Shown: positions 1 to 6,177 of the stretch, piece after piece | How positions within the stretch are numbered: the stretch's first letter is position 1 | Layout of the letters: each line of letters opens with the position of its first letter | From: Bacteroidales bacterium UBA3868 | Lineage (GTDB): Bacteria > Bacteroidota > Bacteroidia > Bacteroidales > WCHB1-69 | Assembly (NCBI GenBank): GCA_002392325.1 | Contig: DGGS01000114.1 | Coordinates: 1 to 8,414 of the forward strand | Direction: 5' to 3' | DNA: 8,414 nucleotides | Position numbers and translations under genes: made by a program | The notes under the pieces: generated by a model | Databases searched by the model: none | What the model was told of the DNA's origin: nothing | What the model saw: the letters and a program-made list of their open reading frames with translations, nothing else

Positions 1-1324
1 TAGCATAGTCCACCAAATATTCGCTCAAAGTGAGGATGGCGTTGGGGGTGCAATAGCGTTTGATAAACCCCGGCACACTGAACTCCATGAAGTGCTCGCC
101 GGTGCGGCCCAAACGGTAGCAGGCAGTGCAAAAACTCGGAATGTAGTTGCCGTCCAACAGTTCCTCGATGATTTCCCCAAGGTTACGGTCATCACCAATC
201 TTAAACTGCTCGCGATGCAGGTTTTGGTCTTCCTGCTTGTCGCTGTTTTTCTCCATTTCCTCATGGTGATATTTGTAGTCGCCAATTTGGAGGTTGGTGC
301 CACCGTCAATTTGGGAAATGCCGTATTGGATGGCCTTGGCGCGGAATTCAGCCGTTTCACGGGCGGTGAGAATCATACCCGTATAAGGCACCGCCAAACG
401 GAAGATGGCGATGATTTTCTCAAAGGTGTCATCATCCACAAAATACTTAGTATCAATATTTAAACCCGAAGCATCTTTGATTCTTGGGAACGAAATGGTG
501 TGCGGACCCACATTGAAACAGGCCTCCAAGTGGTTGGTGTGGCGAATCATGGCCATCACCTCAAAGCGCCAGTCGTACAGGCCAAAGAGGATGCCGAGAC
601 CATTGTCGTCGATACCAGCTTGCTGCGCGCGGTCCATGGAGGTGAGTCGCCATTCGTAGTTGCCCTTGATGGTGTTGGCCGGATGGTACCATGAGTATGC
701 CTCCGGATGATAGGTCTCCTGGAAAATTTGGTATGTGCCAATGCCGGCCTCCTTCACGATGCGGAAACCTTCCACATCCAACGGGGCGGCGTTGATGTTG
801 ACTCGACGAATGGAACCGTTGCCCTTCTTCACCGAATACGCCAGTTTGGTGGTGTGCGCAATGAACTCCGGAGAGTATTTCGGCGACTCACCATAAACGA
901 GAATCAAACGCTTCTGGCCGTCTTCTTCCAATGCCTCAATGTTGTGCACAAACTCCTCATCGGTGAGCGTGGTACGCACCTGTTCTTTGTTGGAGGAACG
1001 GAAACCACAATATTTGCAATTATTAACACAGTAGTTGCCCACATACAGCGGGGCAAAAAGCACAATGCGGTTGCCGTAGATACGGCGTTTCAGTTCGCGC
1101 GCACCCTCTTTAATCTCCTCCACCAACTCCGGTTCGGTAGTGTTGATGAGCACGGCGGTCTCTTCCAAAGTCAAACGGTTCTTGTCCAAGGATTTTTGGA
1201 TGATTTCGCGCACCCGCTCGGGCGTGCTTTTCGTGTTGTTGATGTAATCCCACAGTTCATCTGCATCGATGAAGGGTTTTCCAATTTCGTCGGGGATACG
1301 ACATTTTTCAGGATGAAATTGCAT
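1..1324 (-). CDS. hydG: [FeFe]-hydrogenase maturase HydG, radical SAM tyrosine lyase (3' end outside window)
   Basis: HydG cleaves tyrosine with a radical-SAM cluster and makes the CO and CN- ligands (as an Fe-CO-CN synthon) of the [FeFe]-hydrogenase H-cluster. The frame is open from the ATG at 1324 for 441 codons to the window edge; roughly 30 C-terminal residues are missing compared with the usual length of about 470. Seen directly: the radical SAM motif CX3CX2C at C99, C103 and C106, within YVGNYCVNNCKYCGFR, and a C-terminal CX2CX22C motif at C399, C402 and C425. That second motif binds the auxiliary dangler-iron cluster and separates HydG from ThiH, which lacks it. I translated the frame codon by codon over most of its length and saw no frameshift. 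It lies 117 bp downstream of the TM1266-type gene, on the same strand. The remaining maturases (hydE, hydF) and the hydrogenase itself are not in the window. Identification is very secure. Confidence 0.96.
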   Translation of the reverse strand, partial: MQFHPEKCRIPDEIGKPFIDADELWDYINNTKSTPERVREIIQKSLDKNRLTLEETAVLINTTEPELVEEIKEGARELKRRIYGNRIVLFAPLYVGNYCVNNCKYCGFRSSNKEQVRTTLTDEEFVHNIEALEEDGQKRLILVYGESPKYSPEFIAHTTKLAYSVKKGNGSIRRVNINAAPLDVEGFRIVKEAGIGTYQIFQETYHPEAYSWYHPANTIKGNYEWRLTSMDRAQQAGIDDNGLGILFGLYDWRFEVMAMIRHTNHLEACFNVGPHTISFPRIKDASGLNIDTKYFVDDDTFEKIIAIFRLAVPYTGMILTARETAEFRAKAIQYGISQIDGGTNLQIGDYKYHHEEMEKNSDKQEDQNLHREQFKIGDDRNLGEIIEELLDGNYIPSFCTACYRLGRTGEHFMEFSVPGFIKRYCTPNAILTLSEYLVDYA

Positions 1325-1406
1325 GATGTTGTTATTTTAATTGTTAATGTTGTCAAAATGGGTAAAAGGCAAAGTGGGCGAATGTGACACCGGGTAAAAT
1401 AGAATG

Positions 1407-1434
1407 AATTCGTGTAAATTCGTGTGACTCGTGG
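1407..1434. repeat. Decamer tandem repeat in the spacer before hydG
   Basis: AATTCGTGT occurs at 1407-1415 and again at 1417-1425, exactly ten bases apart, and a degraded third copy (GACTCGTGG) follows at 1426-1434. Read on the gene strand it is CACGAG, then CACACGAATT, then TACACGAATT. It lies in the 117-bp spacer (1325-1441) between the TM1266-type gene and hydG; the rest of that spacer is AT-rich and shows nothing else I can name. From memory, similar CACGAATT repeats occur between genes in Bacteroidota, but I cannot confirm this here. Function unknown. Confidence 0.6.
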
Positions 1435-1441
1435 CCAAAAA

Positions 1442-1690
1442 TTACACTGAACGCGTAACCACGGCTTTGGCTTCCACATTCTCGATTTTCCCCAGTTTTC
1501 CGGACAGGGCGTTAATATGGTTGGTGTCGCCCTCGACAATAAGGGAAATCACCGCAACGGAACTGTCGCGGAACGGCAAGCCCTGGCGGGCTAAAACTAT
1601 GTCTGCATATTGGGAAATCACGCTGTTCACCAGCGGCGCCACCGCGCGGTCCTTGACCAGCACGGTAATCGTTCCAATTCTCTTTTCCAT
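1442..1690 (-). CDS. TM1266-type iron-only hydrogenase system putative regulator
   Basis: This is a small protein of 82 residues, close to the roughly 80-90 residues of the TM1266 family. It begins MEKRIGTITVLVKDR and contains VAVISLIVEGD and the conserved stretch LSGKLGKIENVEAKAV. The family has a ferredoxin-like/ACT-like alpha-beta fold and usually neighbours [FeFe]-hydrogenase maturase genes; the name 'regulator' rests on resemblance to the NikR C-terminal domain. No DNA-binding domain is visible here, so direct transcription control is doubtful, and it could instead be a small ligand- or partner-binding protein. I chose the ATG at 1690. The same frame stays open upstream to 1909, but that part lies entirely over the HAD gene on the same strand and does not look like this family. 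A promoter-like TATCTTTG sits about 43 bases upstream. hydG follows 117 bp downstream, which supports the assignment. Confidence 0.88.
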   Translation of the reverse strand: MEKRIGTITVLVKDRAVAPLVNSVISQYADIVLARQGLPFRDSSVAVISLIVEGDTNHINALSGKLGKIENVEAKAVVTRSV

Positions 1691-1719
1691 TAGTACAACT
1701 TTTGGATTAGGTGATTGAT

Positions 1720-2379
1720 TTAAATACGGCGGCAAAGATACAAAAAAATCTCTTCCGGCTTCTCTATAATAATTTCCGCTTTCGCTTCTTCCAGTTCGGT
1801 GCGCGGGCGGTAGCCCCAGAGCACGCCCACCGCCTTCAGTCCGGCGGCGTGCGCTGTATCCATATCCACGGCTGTGTCGCCAAAATAAAGGGTTTCCTCC
1901 TTGGTGCAACCCGTGGCCGCCAAAATGTCGTACACAATCTGCGGATCAGGTTTCACGGGAATCCCCTCACGCTGCCCGAACAACGCGTCCCATTTTATTG
2001 TGGGGAAGAAATTGGCCATCAGCGGCGCCAACGCACTATGCACTTTGTTGGTGGCTACAGCCAACTTAACATGCTGTTGCTGAAGTGTTTCCAACACTTC
2101 CGACAGACCTTCATACACTGTGGTCTTGTCATGCATGTGTAGCGTGTAATATTCTAAAAATTCGTTAAAACAAGTCTGATACACCTCCGTGTCGCGGTAT
2201 TCAGCCGGCAATATACGGCGTATGAGCGTGGGCATTCCGTTGCCCACAAAATAGCGGTATGCATCCACAGGGTGCGTGGGGAAATGATGGGCGGAAAGAA
2301 CATGGTTGGCGGAGTCGGCAAGGTCTTCGAGCGTGTTGAGCAGCGTGCCGTCCAAGTCAAAAATACAAAGTTTCGCCAT
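1720..2379 (-). CDS. HAD-superfamily phosphatase, phosphoglycolate phosphatase-like
   Basis: This 219-residue protein is a subclass I HAD hydrolase of the Gph/PGMB-like group and is expected to be cytosolic and Mg2+-dependent. All four HAD motifs are visible: motif I FDLDGTLLNT with nucleophile D8 and acid/base D10; motif II with T110 in LAVATNK; motif III K143 in PVKPDP; motif IV GDTAVDMDTA with D168 and D172. The helical cap between about residues 15 and 85 is of the C1 type. The true substrate cannot be read from sequence: phosphoglycolate, a sugar phosphate, a nucleotide or pyrophosphate are all possible. Its ATG shares one base with the rfbC stop codon (TAATG on the minus strand), which suggests translational coupling and a shared transcript with rfbC. 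This leaves open a role in sugar-phosphate or nucleotide-sugar metabolism. The family call is secure; the specific substrate is not. Confidence 0.9.
   Translation of the reverse strand: MAKLCIFDLDGTLLNTLEDLADSANHVLSAHHFPTHPVDAYRYFVGNGMPTLIRRILPAEYRDTEVYQTCFNEFLEYYTLHMHDKTTVYEGLSEVLETLQQQHVKLAVATNKVHSALAPLMANFFPTIKWDALFGQREGIPVKPDPQIVYDILAATGCTKEETLYFGDTAVDMDTAHAAGLKAVGVLWGYRPRTELEEAKAEIIIEKPEEIFLYLCRRI
1733..1740 (-). promoter_or_regulatory. Predicted Bacteroidota -7 promoter element for the TM1266-hydG unit
   Basis: Read on the minus strand the bases are TATCTTTG followed by CCGCCG, matching the Bacteroidota TAnnTTTG consensus. It lies within the last codons of the HAD gene (encoding Tyr-Leu-Cys near the C terminus), so transcription would start inside or just after that gene and give a leader of roughly 35 bases before the ATG at 1690. 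I see no convincing -33 TTTG at the usual distance. The call rests on the -7 match and its position. Confidence 0.45.
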
Positions 2380-2936
2380 TATTTTTCAGAATACAAAAAA
2401 GGAGAATCAAAATCCTTGAAAAAAGGCCCCGTCAGATCTTTTTCGGAAGTGAGCGGGTGCTCCACCTGCCAGTCAATGTTGAGGTCGGGGTCATCGAAAC
2501 GAATACTGCCTTCGGAGGCTTTGTTATAGAAATTGGAACACTTGTAGAAAAAGATGGTGTTGTCCTCCAATGCGGAAAATCCGTGGGCAAAACCCTCCGG
2601 AATGTAGAATTGACGGAAATTATCGGCGGTAAGAAGCACCGAATAATACTGTCCGTATGTGGGACTGCCTTTGCGGATATCCACGGCAAAATCAAGGGCG
2701 GCACCTTGCAGGATGCGCACCAACTTGGCTTGTGCGAAAGGCGGCTTCTGGAAATGCAACCCGCGTACCACGCCTTTCTGCGAGCACGACTGGTTGTCCT
2801 GCACCCAATGCTTCTGAATGCCGAGTTCTTCTAATCGTTTTTCATTATAACTCTCAAAAAAATAACCCCTGGTGTCCTTGTAAACATCTGGTTCAATCAC
2901 TAACAGACCAGGAATAGGAGTTTCAAGAATATTCAT
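2379..2936 (-). CDS. rfbC: dTDP-4-dehydrorhamnose 3,5-epimerase
   Basis: RfbC (RmlC) is the third enzyme of dTDP-L-rhamnose synthesis. It epimerises dTDP-4-keto-6-deoxy-glucose at C3 and C5, feeding O-antigen and other surface polysaccharides. The 185-residue length is normal for this cupin family. Family signatures visible in order: DTRGYFFESY (21-30), KGVVRGLHFQ (54-63), AKLVRILQG (70-78), IPEGFAHGF (112-120), and the late SEKD. The catalytic set expected from Salmonella RmlC appears conserved: R58, H61 (general base), K71, Y131 and D167 (partner of the His). The usual rfbA, rfbB and rfbD neighbours are absent; the gene instead pairs with the HAD phosphatase, whose start codon overlaps its stop by one base. 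Its leader is the unusual repeat-built spacer at 2937-3060. The ATG at 2936 is the only sensible start, because the frame upstream closes at once (TGA at 2940-2942). Confidence 0.95.
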   Translation of the reverse strand: MNILETPIPGLLVIEPDVYKDTRGYFFESYNEKRLEELGIQKHWVQDNQSCSQKGVVRGLHFQKPPFAQAKLVRILQGAALDFAVDIRKGSPTYGQYYSVLLTADNFRQFYIPEGFAHGFSALEDNTIFFYKCSNFYNKASEGSIRFDDPDLNIDWQVEHPLTSEKDLTGPFFKDFDSPFLYSEK

Positions 2937-2938
2937 AG

Positions 2939-2959
2939 TTCAAAATTCAAAGTTCAAAA
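2939..2959. repeat. Three perfect-phase heptamers directly in front of rfbC
   Basis: The bases are TTCAAAA, TTCAAAG and TTCAAAA in exact 7-base register; on the rfbC strand they read TTTTGAA, CTTTGAA, TTTTGAA. The array ends two bases before the rfbC start codon, so it forms the immediate 5' leader. No ribosome binding site is visible within it. The upstream edge creates a TAATTTTG (2955-2962, minus), which matches the TAnnTTTG promoter element. Confidence 0.75.
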
Positions 2960-2962
2960 TTA
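2955..2962 (-). promoter_or_regulatory. Possible weak -7 promoter element for rfbC
   Basis: TAATTTTG on the minus strand fits TAnnTTTG and would start transcription about a dozen bases ahead of the rfbC ATG. It arises from the heptamer repeat in AT-rich sequence and has no -33 partner, so a chance match is quite possible. Read-through from the ClC gene is the alternative source of transcription. Confidence 0.25.
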
Positions 2963-2970
2963 ATAATCAC

Positions 2971-3048
2971 CCCATTCACCCCATGTACCTATTGTACCTC
3001 ATTCACCAACTTCACCCTTGTACCCCTTGTACCCATTTCACCTTGTAC
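2971..3048. repeat. Degenerate 9-base tandem array, two alternating unit types
   Basis: Nine successive units of 7-9 bases, mostly 9, can be read: cccattcac, cccatgtac, ctattgtac, ctcattcac, caacttcac, ccttgtac, cccttgtac, ccatttcac, cttgtac. Each ends in TTCAC or TGTAC; on the rfbC strand these are GTGAA and GTACA heads followed by a purine-rich tail. The array fills most of the 124-bp spacer between the ClC and rfbC genes. No significant reading frame runs through it (the longest on the gene strand is about 15 codons) and no terminator hairpin is evident. Confidence 0.75.
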
Positions 3049-3060
3049 CTCTTGCTTCTT

Positions 3061-4860
3061 TCAATCATCCGATTCCTCCGCCACAAATGCCTGATACTTG
3101 GTTAGGAATTTGGCGCGGGAAAGAAAACCGATATAATGCCTGTCGTGTGTGATGATGGGCATGTTGAAATTGCCGGTGTTTTTGAATTTTTCCAACACCA
3201 CAGCACCCGTATCATCCTCATAGATAAACTCTTCCGGCTCAATCATCAAATCTTCCACGCGAACCAAATCGTATAGTTCTTGATTGAAAATCACATCGCG
3301 GTGGTCGTCCATAACCAGCAAACCCTGAAACACATTTTGCTCGTTAATGACCACAAAAAGGTTGCGTTTGCTCTTGGCAATGATATCCACATAGGTGCGC
3401 AGGGTGCTGTGCGCGGGCACCGTCTTGATGTCTGTGTCAATAAACTGGTCCCACTGCAACTTGCGCAGCGCAAACTTGTTTTTATTGTGGGTTTTAAGAT
3501 TGCCTTTGTCAGCCAACGGCTTGGTGTAAACGGAGTATTTCTCAAACGGGAAAACGCTAAGATAGGAACAGGCGGCGGTGATCATCAACGGAATAAGAAG
3601 CGTATAACCACCTGAAAGTTCGGCGATTAAGAACATGGCAGTCATGGGTGCCTGCATCACACCGGTCATCACGCCTGCCATGCCTGCCAGGATGAAATTG
3701 ACATATGGCAGATGCGTGCCCAGCAAGTTGTTGGAAACCCCAGCCACAAAGAAACCGGTAAACGCACCGATGAACAATGTAGGGGCGAACACACCGCCAA
3801 TGCCACCAGCAGAAGTGGTGAGCGAAGTGGCGAATACTTTCAGCAAAACAATGCCCGCAACACCCGCAAACATGATCCAAACACTAGACCCGAACATCCG
3901 CAAGGGTGAGTTCGCGAAAAGGGAAGTGTAATCCCCGTTGATGAGAACATTGATGTTTTCATATCCTTCTCCATAGAAAACCGGGAAAAGGTAGATAAGT
4001 CCGCTGAGCAGCAAACCACCGAAAACAGCCCGCACATACGGTTTCCGAATCCGCCGCATCTGCTTTTCCACCCACCGCGACAGACGCAGGAAGTAGGCAG
4101 ACAAAAGACCTGTGAGCAATCCCAGAATAATATAGAAAGGTATATTGGAGATCCAAAATTCTTGCGTGCTGCCAATGGAAAACATCACATTGCGGCCCAA
4201 AAACAGCATGGACATCACCGTGCCGGTGGCGGCAGATAAAAGCAGCGGTAAGATTGCGCTACCGGTAAGGTCGAGCATGAGCACCTCGAAAGTGAAGACA
4301 ATAGCGGCGATGGGCGCCTTGAAGATGGCGGCCATGGCGGCGGTGGAACCACATGCCAGCAATAAAGTGGTCTGCTTGGGTTTCAGATGGAAAAAGCGCG
4401 CCAAGTTGGAACCGATGGCGGAACCTGTGAGCACCATAGGGGCCTCCAAACCAACGGAGCCGCCAAATCCCACTGTGATGGCACTCGACACCATGGACGA
4501 ATACACATTGTGAAAACGGAGTTTTCCATCACTCTTGCAGATGGATTTCAGCACAATGCTCACGCCATGCCCGATGTTATCTTTCACAACCCGCCGCACA
4601 AATATCAAGGCGAGAATGATGCCGATGGGCGGAAATATGAGATACAGATAGTTGACCTTTTCCACGGGAAACGCGCTGCTGAGCGCCTTGGTGGTAATAT
4701 AAACCAAGTTTTTGATGATAATGGCAGCCAAAGCTCCCAGTATGCCAATCAACACACTGAGAATCAACACCAAAGCCCGCTGGCTCAAGTGCTTCTTCAT
4801 GTAGCGTCTGATCCGGGCTAAAGAATGGAGAACATTCCGCTTGTCAAGCTGTTTTTTCAT
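3061..4860 (-). CDS. ClC-family chloride channel/transporter with C-terminal CBS-domain pair
   Basis: This 599-residue integral membrane protein has many hydrophobic helices over about residues 30-445 and a cytoplasmic CBS-domain pair at about 475-590. ClC signatures are visible: the GSGIP region reads GHGVS (G97-H98-G99), the GREGP region reads GSVGLEAP with the gating glutamate at E139, and the third ion-binding segment reads GGVFAPTLFIGA (from about 355). A tyrosine matching the E. coli central Tyr445 is at Y442 (EKYSVYTKPL). The residue aligned with the internal proton glutamate E203 of E. coli ClC appears to be V193 (VFTFEVLM), a channel-like state, so coupled Cl-/H+ exchange is uncertain. 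I place the start at the ATG at 4860. A TTG three codons upstream also opens the frame, but it lies within the TATATTTG promoter element. It is divergent from the M16 peptidase gene and upstream of rfbC. Confidence 0.93.
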   Translation of the reverse strand: MKKQLDKRNVLHSLARIRRYMKKHLSQRALVLILSVLIGILGALAAIIIKNLVYITTKALSSAFPVEKVNYLYLIFPPIGIILALIFVRRVVKDNIGHGVSIVLKSICKSDGKLRFHNVYSSMVSSAITVGFGGSVGLEAPMVLTGSAIGSNLARFFHLKPKQTTLLLACGSTAAMAAIFKAPIAAIVFTFEVLMLDLTGSAILPLLLSAATGTVMSMLFLGRNVMFSIGSTQEFWISNIPFYIILGLLTGLLSAYFLRLSRWVEKQMRRIRKPYVRAVFGGLLLSGLIYLFPVFYGEGYENINVLINGDYTSLFANSPLRMFGSSVWIMFAGVAGIVLLKVFATSLTTSAGGIGGVFAPTLFIGAFTGFFVAGVSNNLLGTHLPYVNFILAGMAGVMTGVMQAPMTAMFLIAELSGGYTLLIPLMITAACSYLSVFPFEKYSVYTKPLADKGNLKTHNKNKFALRKLQWDQFIDTDIKTVPAHSTLRTYVDIIAKSKRNLFVVINEQNVFQGLLVMDDHRDVIFNQELYDLVRVEDLMIEPEEFIYEDDTGAVVLEKFKNTGNFNMPIITHDRHYIGFLSRAKFLTKYQAFVAEESDD

Positions 4861-4874
4861 CGGCGGCAAATATA
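4861..4874 (-). promoter_or_regulatory. Promoter for the ClC gene, predicted leaderless start
   Basis: On the minus strand the bases read TATATTTG-CCGCCG and then directly the ATG. TATATTTG (4874 to 4867) is a full match to the Bacteroidota TAnnTTTG -7 element. Transcription normally begins a few bases after this element, which would place the first base at or next to the A of the start codon. This decides the start codon: a TTG at 4869-4867 lies within the promoter itself and cannot reasonably be translated from this transcript. Confidence 0.6.
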
Positions 4875-4909
4875 CAAAATAATCAAAACTGAATGAATTT
4901 AAAATCCCG

Positions 4910-4917
4910 TATCTTTG
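4910..4917 (+). promoter_or_regulatory. Promoter -7 element for the M16 peptidase gene
   Basis: TATCTTTG followed by CAGCCC matches TAnnTTTG. The predicted transcript would begin near 4922, leaving a leader of only about 14 bases before the ATG at 4936. A weak purine run (GAAAGAA, 4928-4934) precedes the start codon too closely for a standard Shine-Dalgarno site. No clear -33 TTTG is present. Confidence 0.55.
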
Positions 4918-4935
4918 CAGCCCTTTTGAAAGAAT

Positions 4936-6177
4936 ATGCTATCCATCCGAAAAACAGTTCTGGACAACGGCCTGCGTGTGATTGTGCACGAGGACCACAC
5001 CACACCCTTGGCGGCTTGCAACATCGTCTATAATGTCGGCTCCCGCGACGAGCACCCCGACCATACCGGCTTCGCCCACCTGATGGAACATTTTATGTTC
5101 ACAGGTTCCAAAAATGTGCCCGATTTTGACAAAGTCTTGCAAAAAGTGGGCGCCATCAACAACGCCTACACCTCGCAAGACCTCACCCATTACTATGAGG
5201 TGCTCCCCGCCAACAATCTGGAAACCGCCCTCTGGCTGGAATCGGACCGCATGCTTGAACTGGCCTTCCGTCAACAGTCGCTGGACATCCAGAAACAGGT
5301 TGTGATTGAAGAGTTTAAGGAAAACTTCCTCAATCGCCCATACGGCGACCTGATGATGCTGTTCAACCAAATGGCCTACGAGCGACACCCTTACCAATGG
5401 CTGCCCATCGGAAAGAAACCCGAACATATCGCCGAGGTGGACATGGACATGATCAAAGATTTCTATTACCGCTTCTACCGCCCGAACAACGCGGTGCTGG
5501 TCGTGGCAGGAAATGTGCATTTTGATGAAGTTGCGACATTAGCGGAAAAATGGTTTGGCGATATTCCACCTGGGAATGTGCCCGAGAAAAATTATCCTAA
5601 AGAATTGCCGCAAAAGAATTTACGGATCAAAACCGTGGAACGCAATGTGCCCTCCGATGTGCTGATGAAGGGCTGGCTCATGTGCAACCGTATGCATCCC
5701 GACTATTACGCCTGCGACCTGCTCTCCGACATGTTCGGCACAGGACAGTCCTCTTATCTGTATCAGAAATTGGTGAACGAACAGAAATTGTTCACCGACA
5801 TTTCCGCTTCCGTCATGGGCACAACAGATGAAGGCCTGTTCCTTATCAGCGGACGGCCTGTGGAAGGCGTTTCCATTGAAGATGCGGATGCCGCCTTATG
5901 CTCATATCTATATGGTTTTAAGCCCGATAATGACTTTTCACACGATCTGCAAAAGGTGCAAAACCGCGCCGAATCGGTTCTGTTAAACAACGAAATCAAA
6001 ATTGACGACCGCGCCACCAATCTGGCTGTAGGAGAGACTATTTCCAATGTGGAGTATTTCCTCGATGAACGCCAGCATTATTTTGATGTGACAGAAAAGC
6101 AGATGCTGCGCCTCATCTCGGAGATGCTGACCGAAAAGAGAAGCAATACGCTGTATTACAAAATGTTAAAACCGTAA
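4936..6177 (+). CDS. M16 family zinc metallopeptidase (single-unit, HXXEH-containing)
   Basis: This 413-residue protein is one M16 (pitrilysin-type) unit of two tandem alpha-beta domains. The inverted zinc motif HXXEH is HLMEH at H48-H52, in TGFAHLMEHFMFTGS, and the third zinc ligand is probably E126 in QVVIEEFKEN (E125 adjacent). Other family features are the opening VLDNGLRVIV, NAYTSQDLTHYYEVLP (76-91), and YRPNNAVLVVAGNV ending the N-terminal domain. The C-terminal domain has GQSSYLYQKLVNEQKLF (270-286). There, the usual RGLAY-type R/Y pair is replaced by KLFTD-like residues, so the protein may need a partner subunit that supplies it. No signal peptide or lipobox is present, so it is probably cytoplasmic. 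In Bacteroidota such genes are often paired; here the next gene is convergent. Substrate unknown; oligopeptide or protein fragment degradation is likely. Confidence 0.92.
   Translation: MLSIRKTVLDNGLRVIVHEDHTTPLAACNIVYNVGSRDEHPDHTGFAHLMEHFMFTGSKNVPDFDKVLQKVGAINNAYTSQDLTHYYEVLPANNLETALWLESDRMLELAFRQQSLDIQKQVVIEEFKENFLNRPYGDLMMLFNQMAYERHPYQWLPIGKKPEHIAEVDMDMIKDFYYRFYRPNNAVLVVAGNVHFDEVATLAEKWFGDIPPGNVPEKNYPKELPQKNLRIKTVERNVPSDVLMKGWLMCNRMHPDYYACDLLSDMFGTGQSSYLYQKLVNEQKLFTDISASVMGTTDEGLFLISGRPVEGVSIEDADAALCSYLYGFKPDNDFSHDLQKVQNRAESVLLNNEIKIDDRATNLAVGETISNVEYFLDERQHYFDVTEKQMLRLISEMLTEKRSNTLYYKMLKP

Noticed and set aside
707..1387. Plus-strand open frame of 226 codons
   Set aside because: It is antisense to hydG, which shows complete radical SAM and CX2CX22C motifs on the other strand; no family is recognisable in this frame.
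1691..1909. N-terminal extension of the TM1266-type protein
   Set aside because: The frame is open but overlaps the HAD coding sequence on the same strand, and the family length and sequence begin at the ATG at 1690.
2989..3037. Short frame of about 15 codons through the 9-base repeat on the rfbC strand
   Set aside because: It is a by-product of a 9-base period (three codons) containing ATG; there is no ribosome binding site and no continuity into rfbC.
2937..3060. CRISPR-like array
   Set aside because: Units are 7-9 bases with no spacers and no cas genes nearby; this is a simple tandem repeat.
4861..4869. TTG start giving a ClC protein three residues longer
   Set aside because: The TTG belongs to the TATATTTG promoter element, so it would not be within the mRNA; the ATG at 4860 is preferred.
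4939..5520. Long minus-strand open frame of 193 codons
   Set aside because: It lies wholly antisense to the M16 gene, whose HXXEH site and family motifs are on the plus strand; the antisense translation is His/Val-rich with no recognisable domain.
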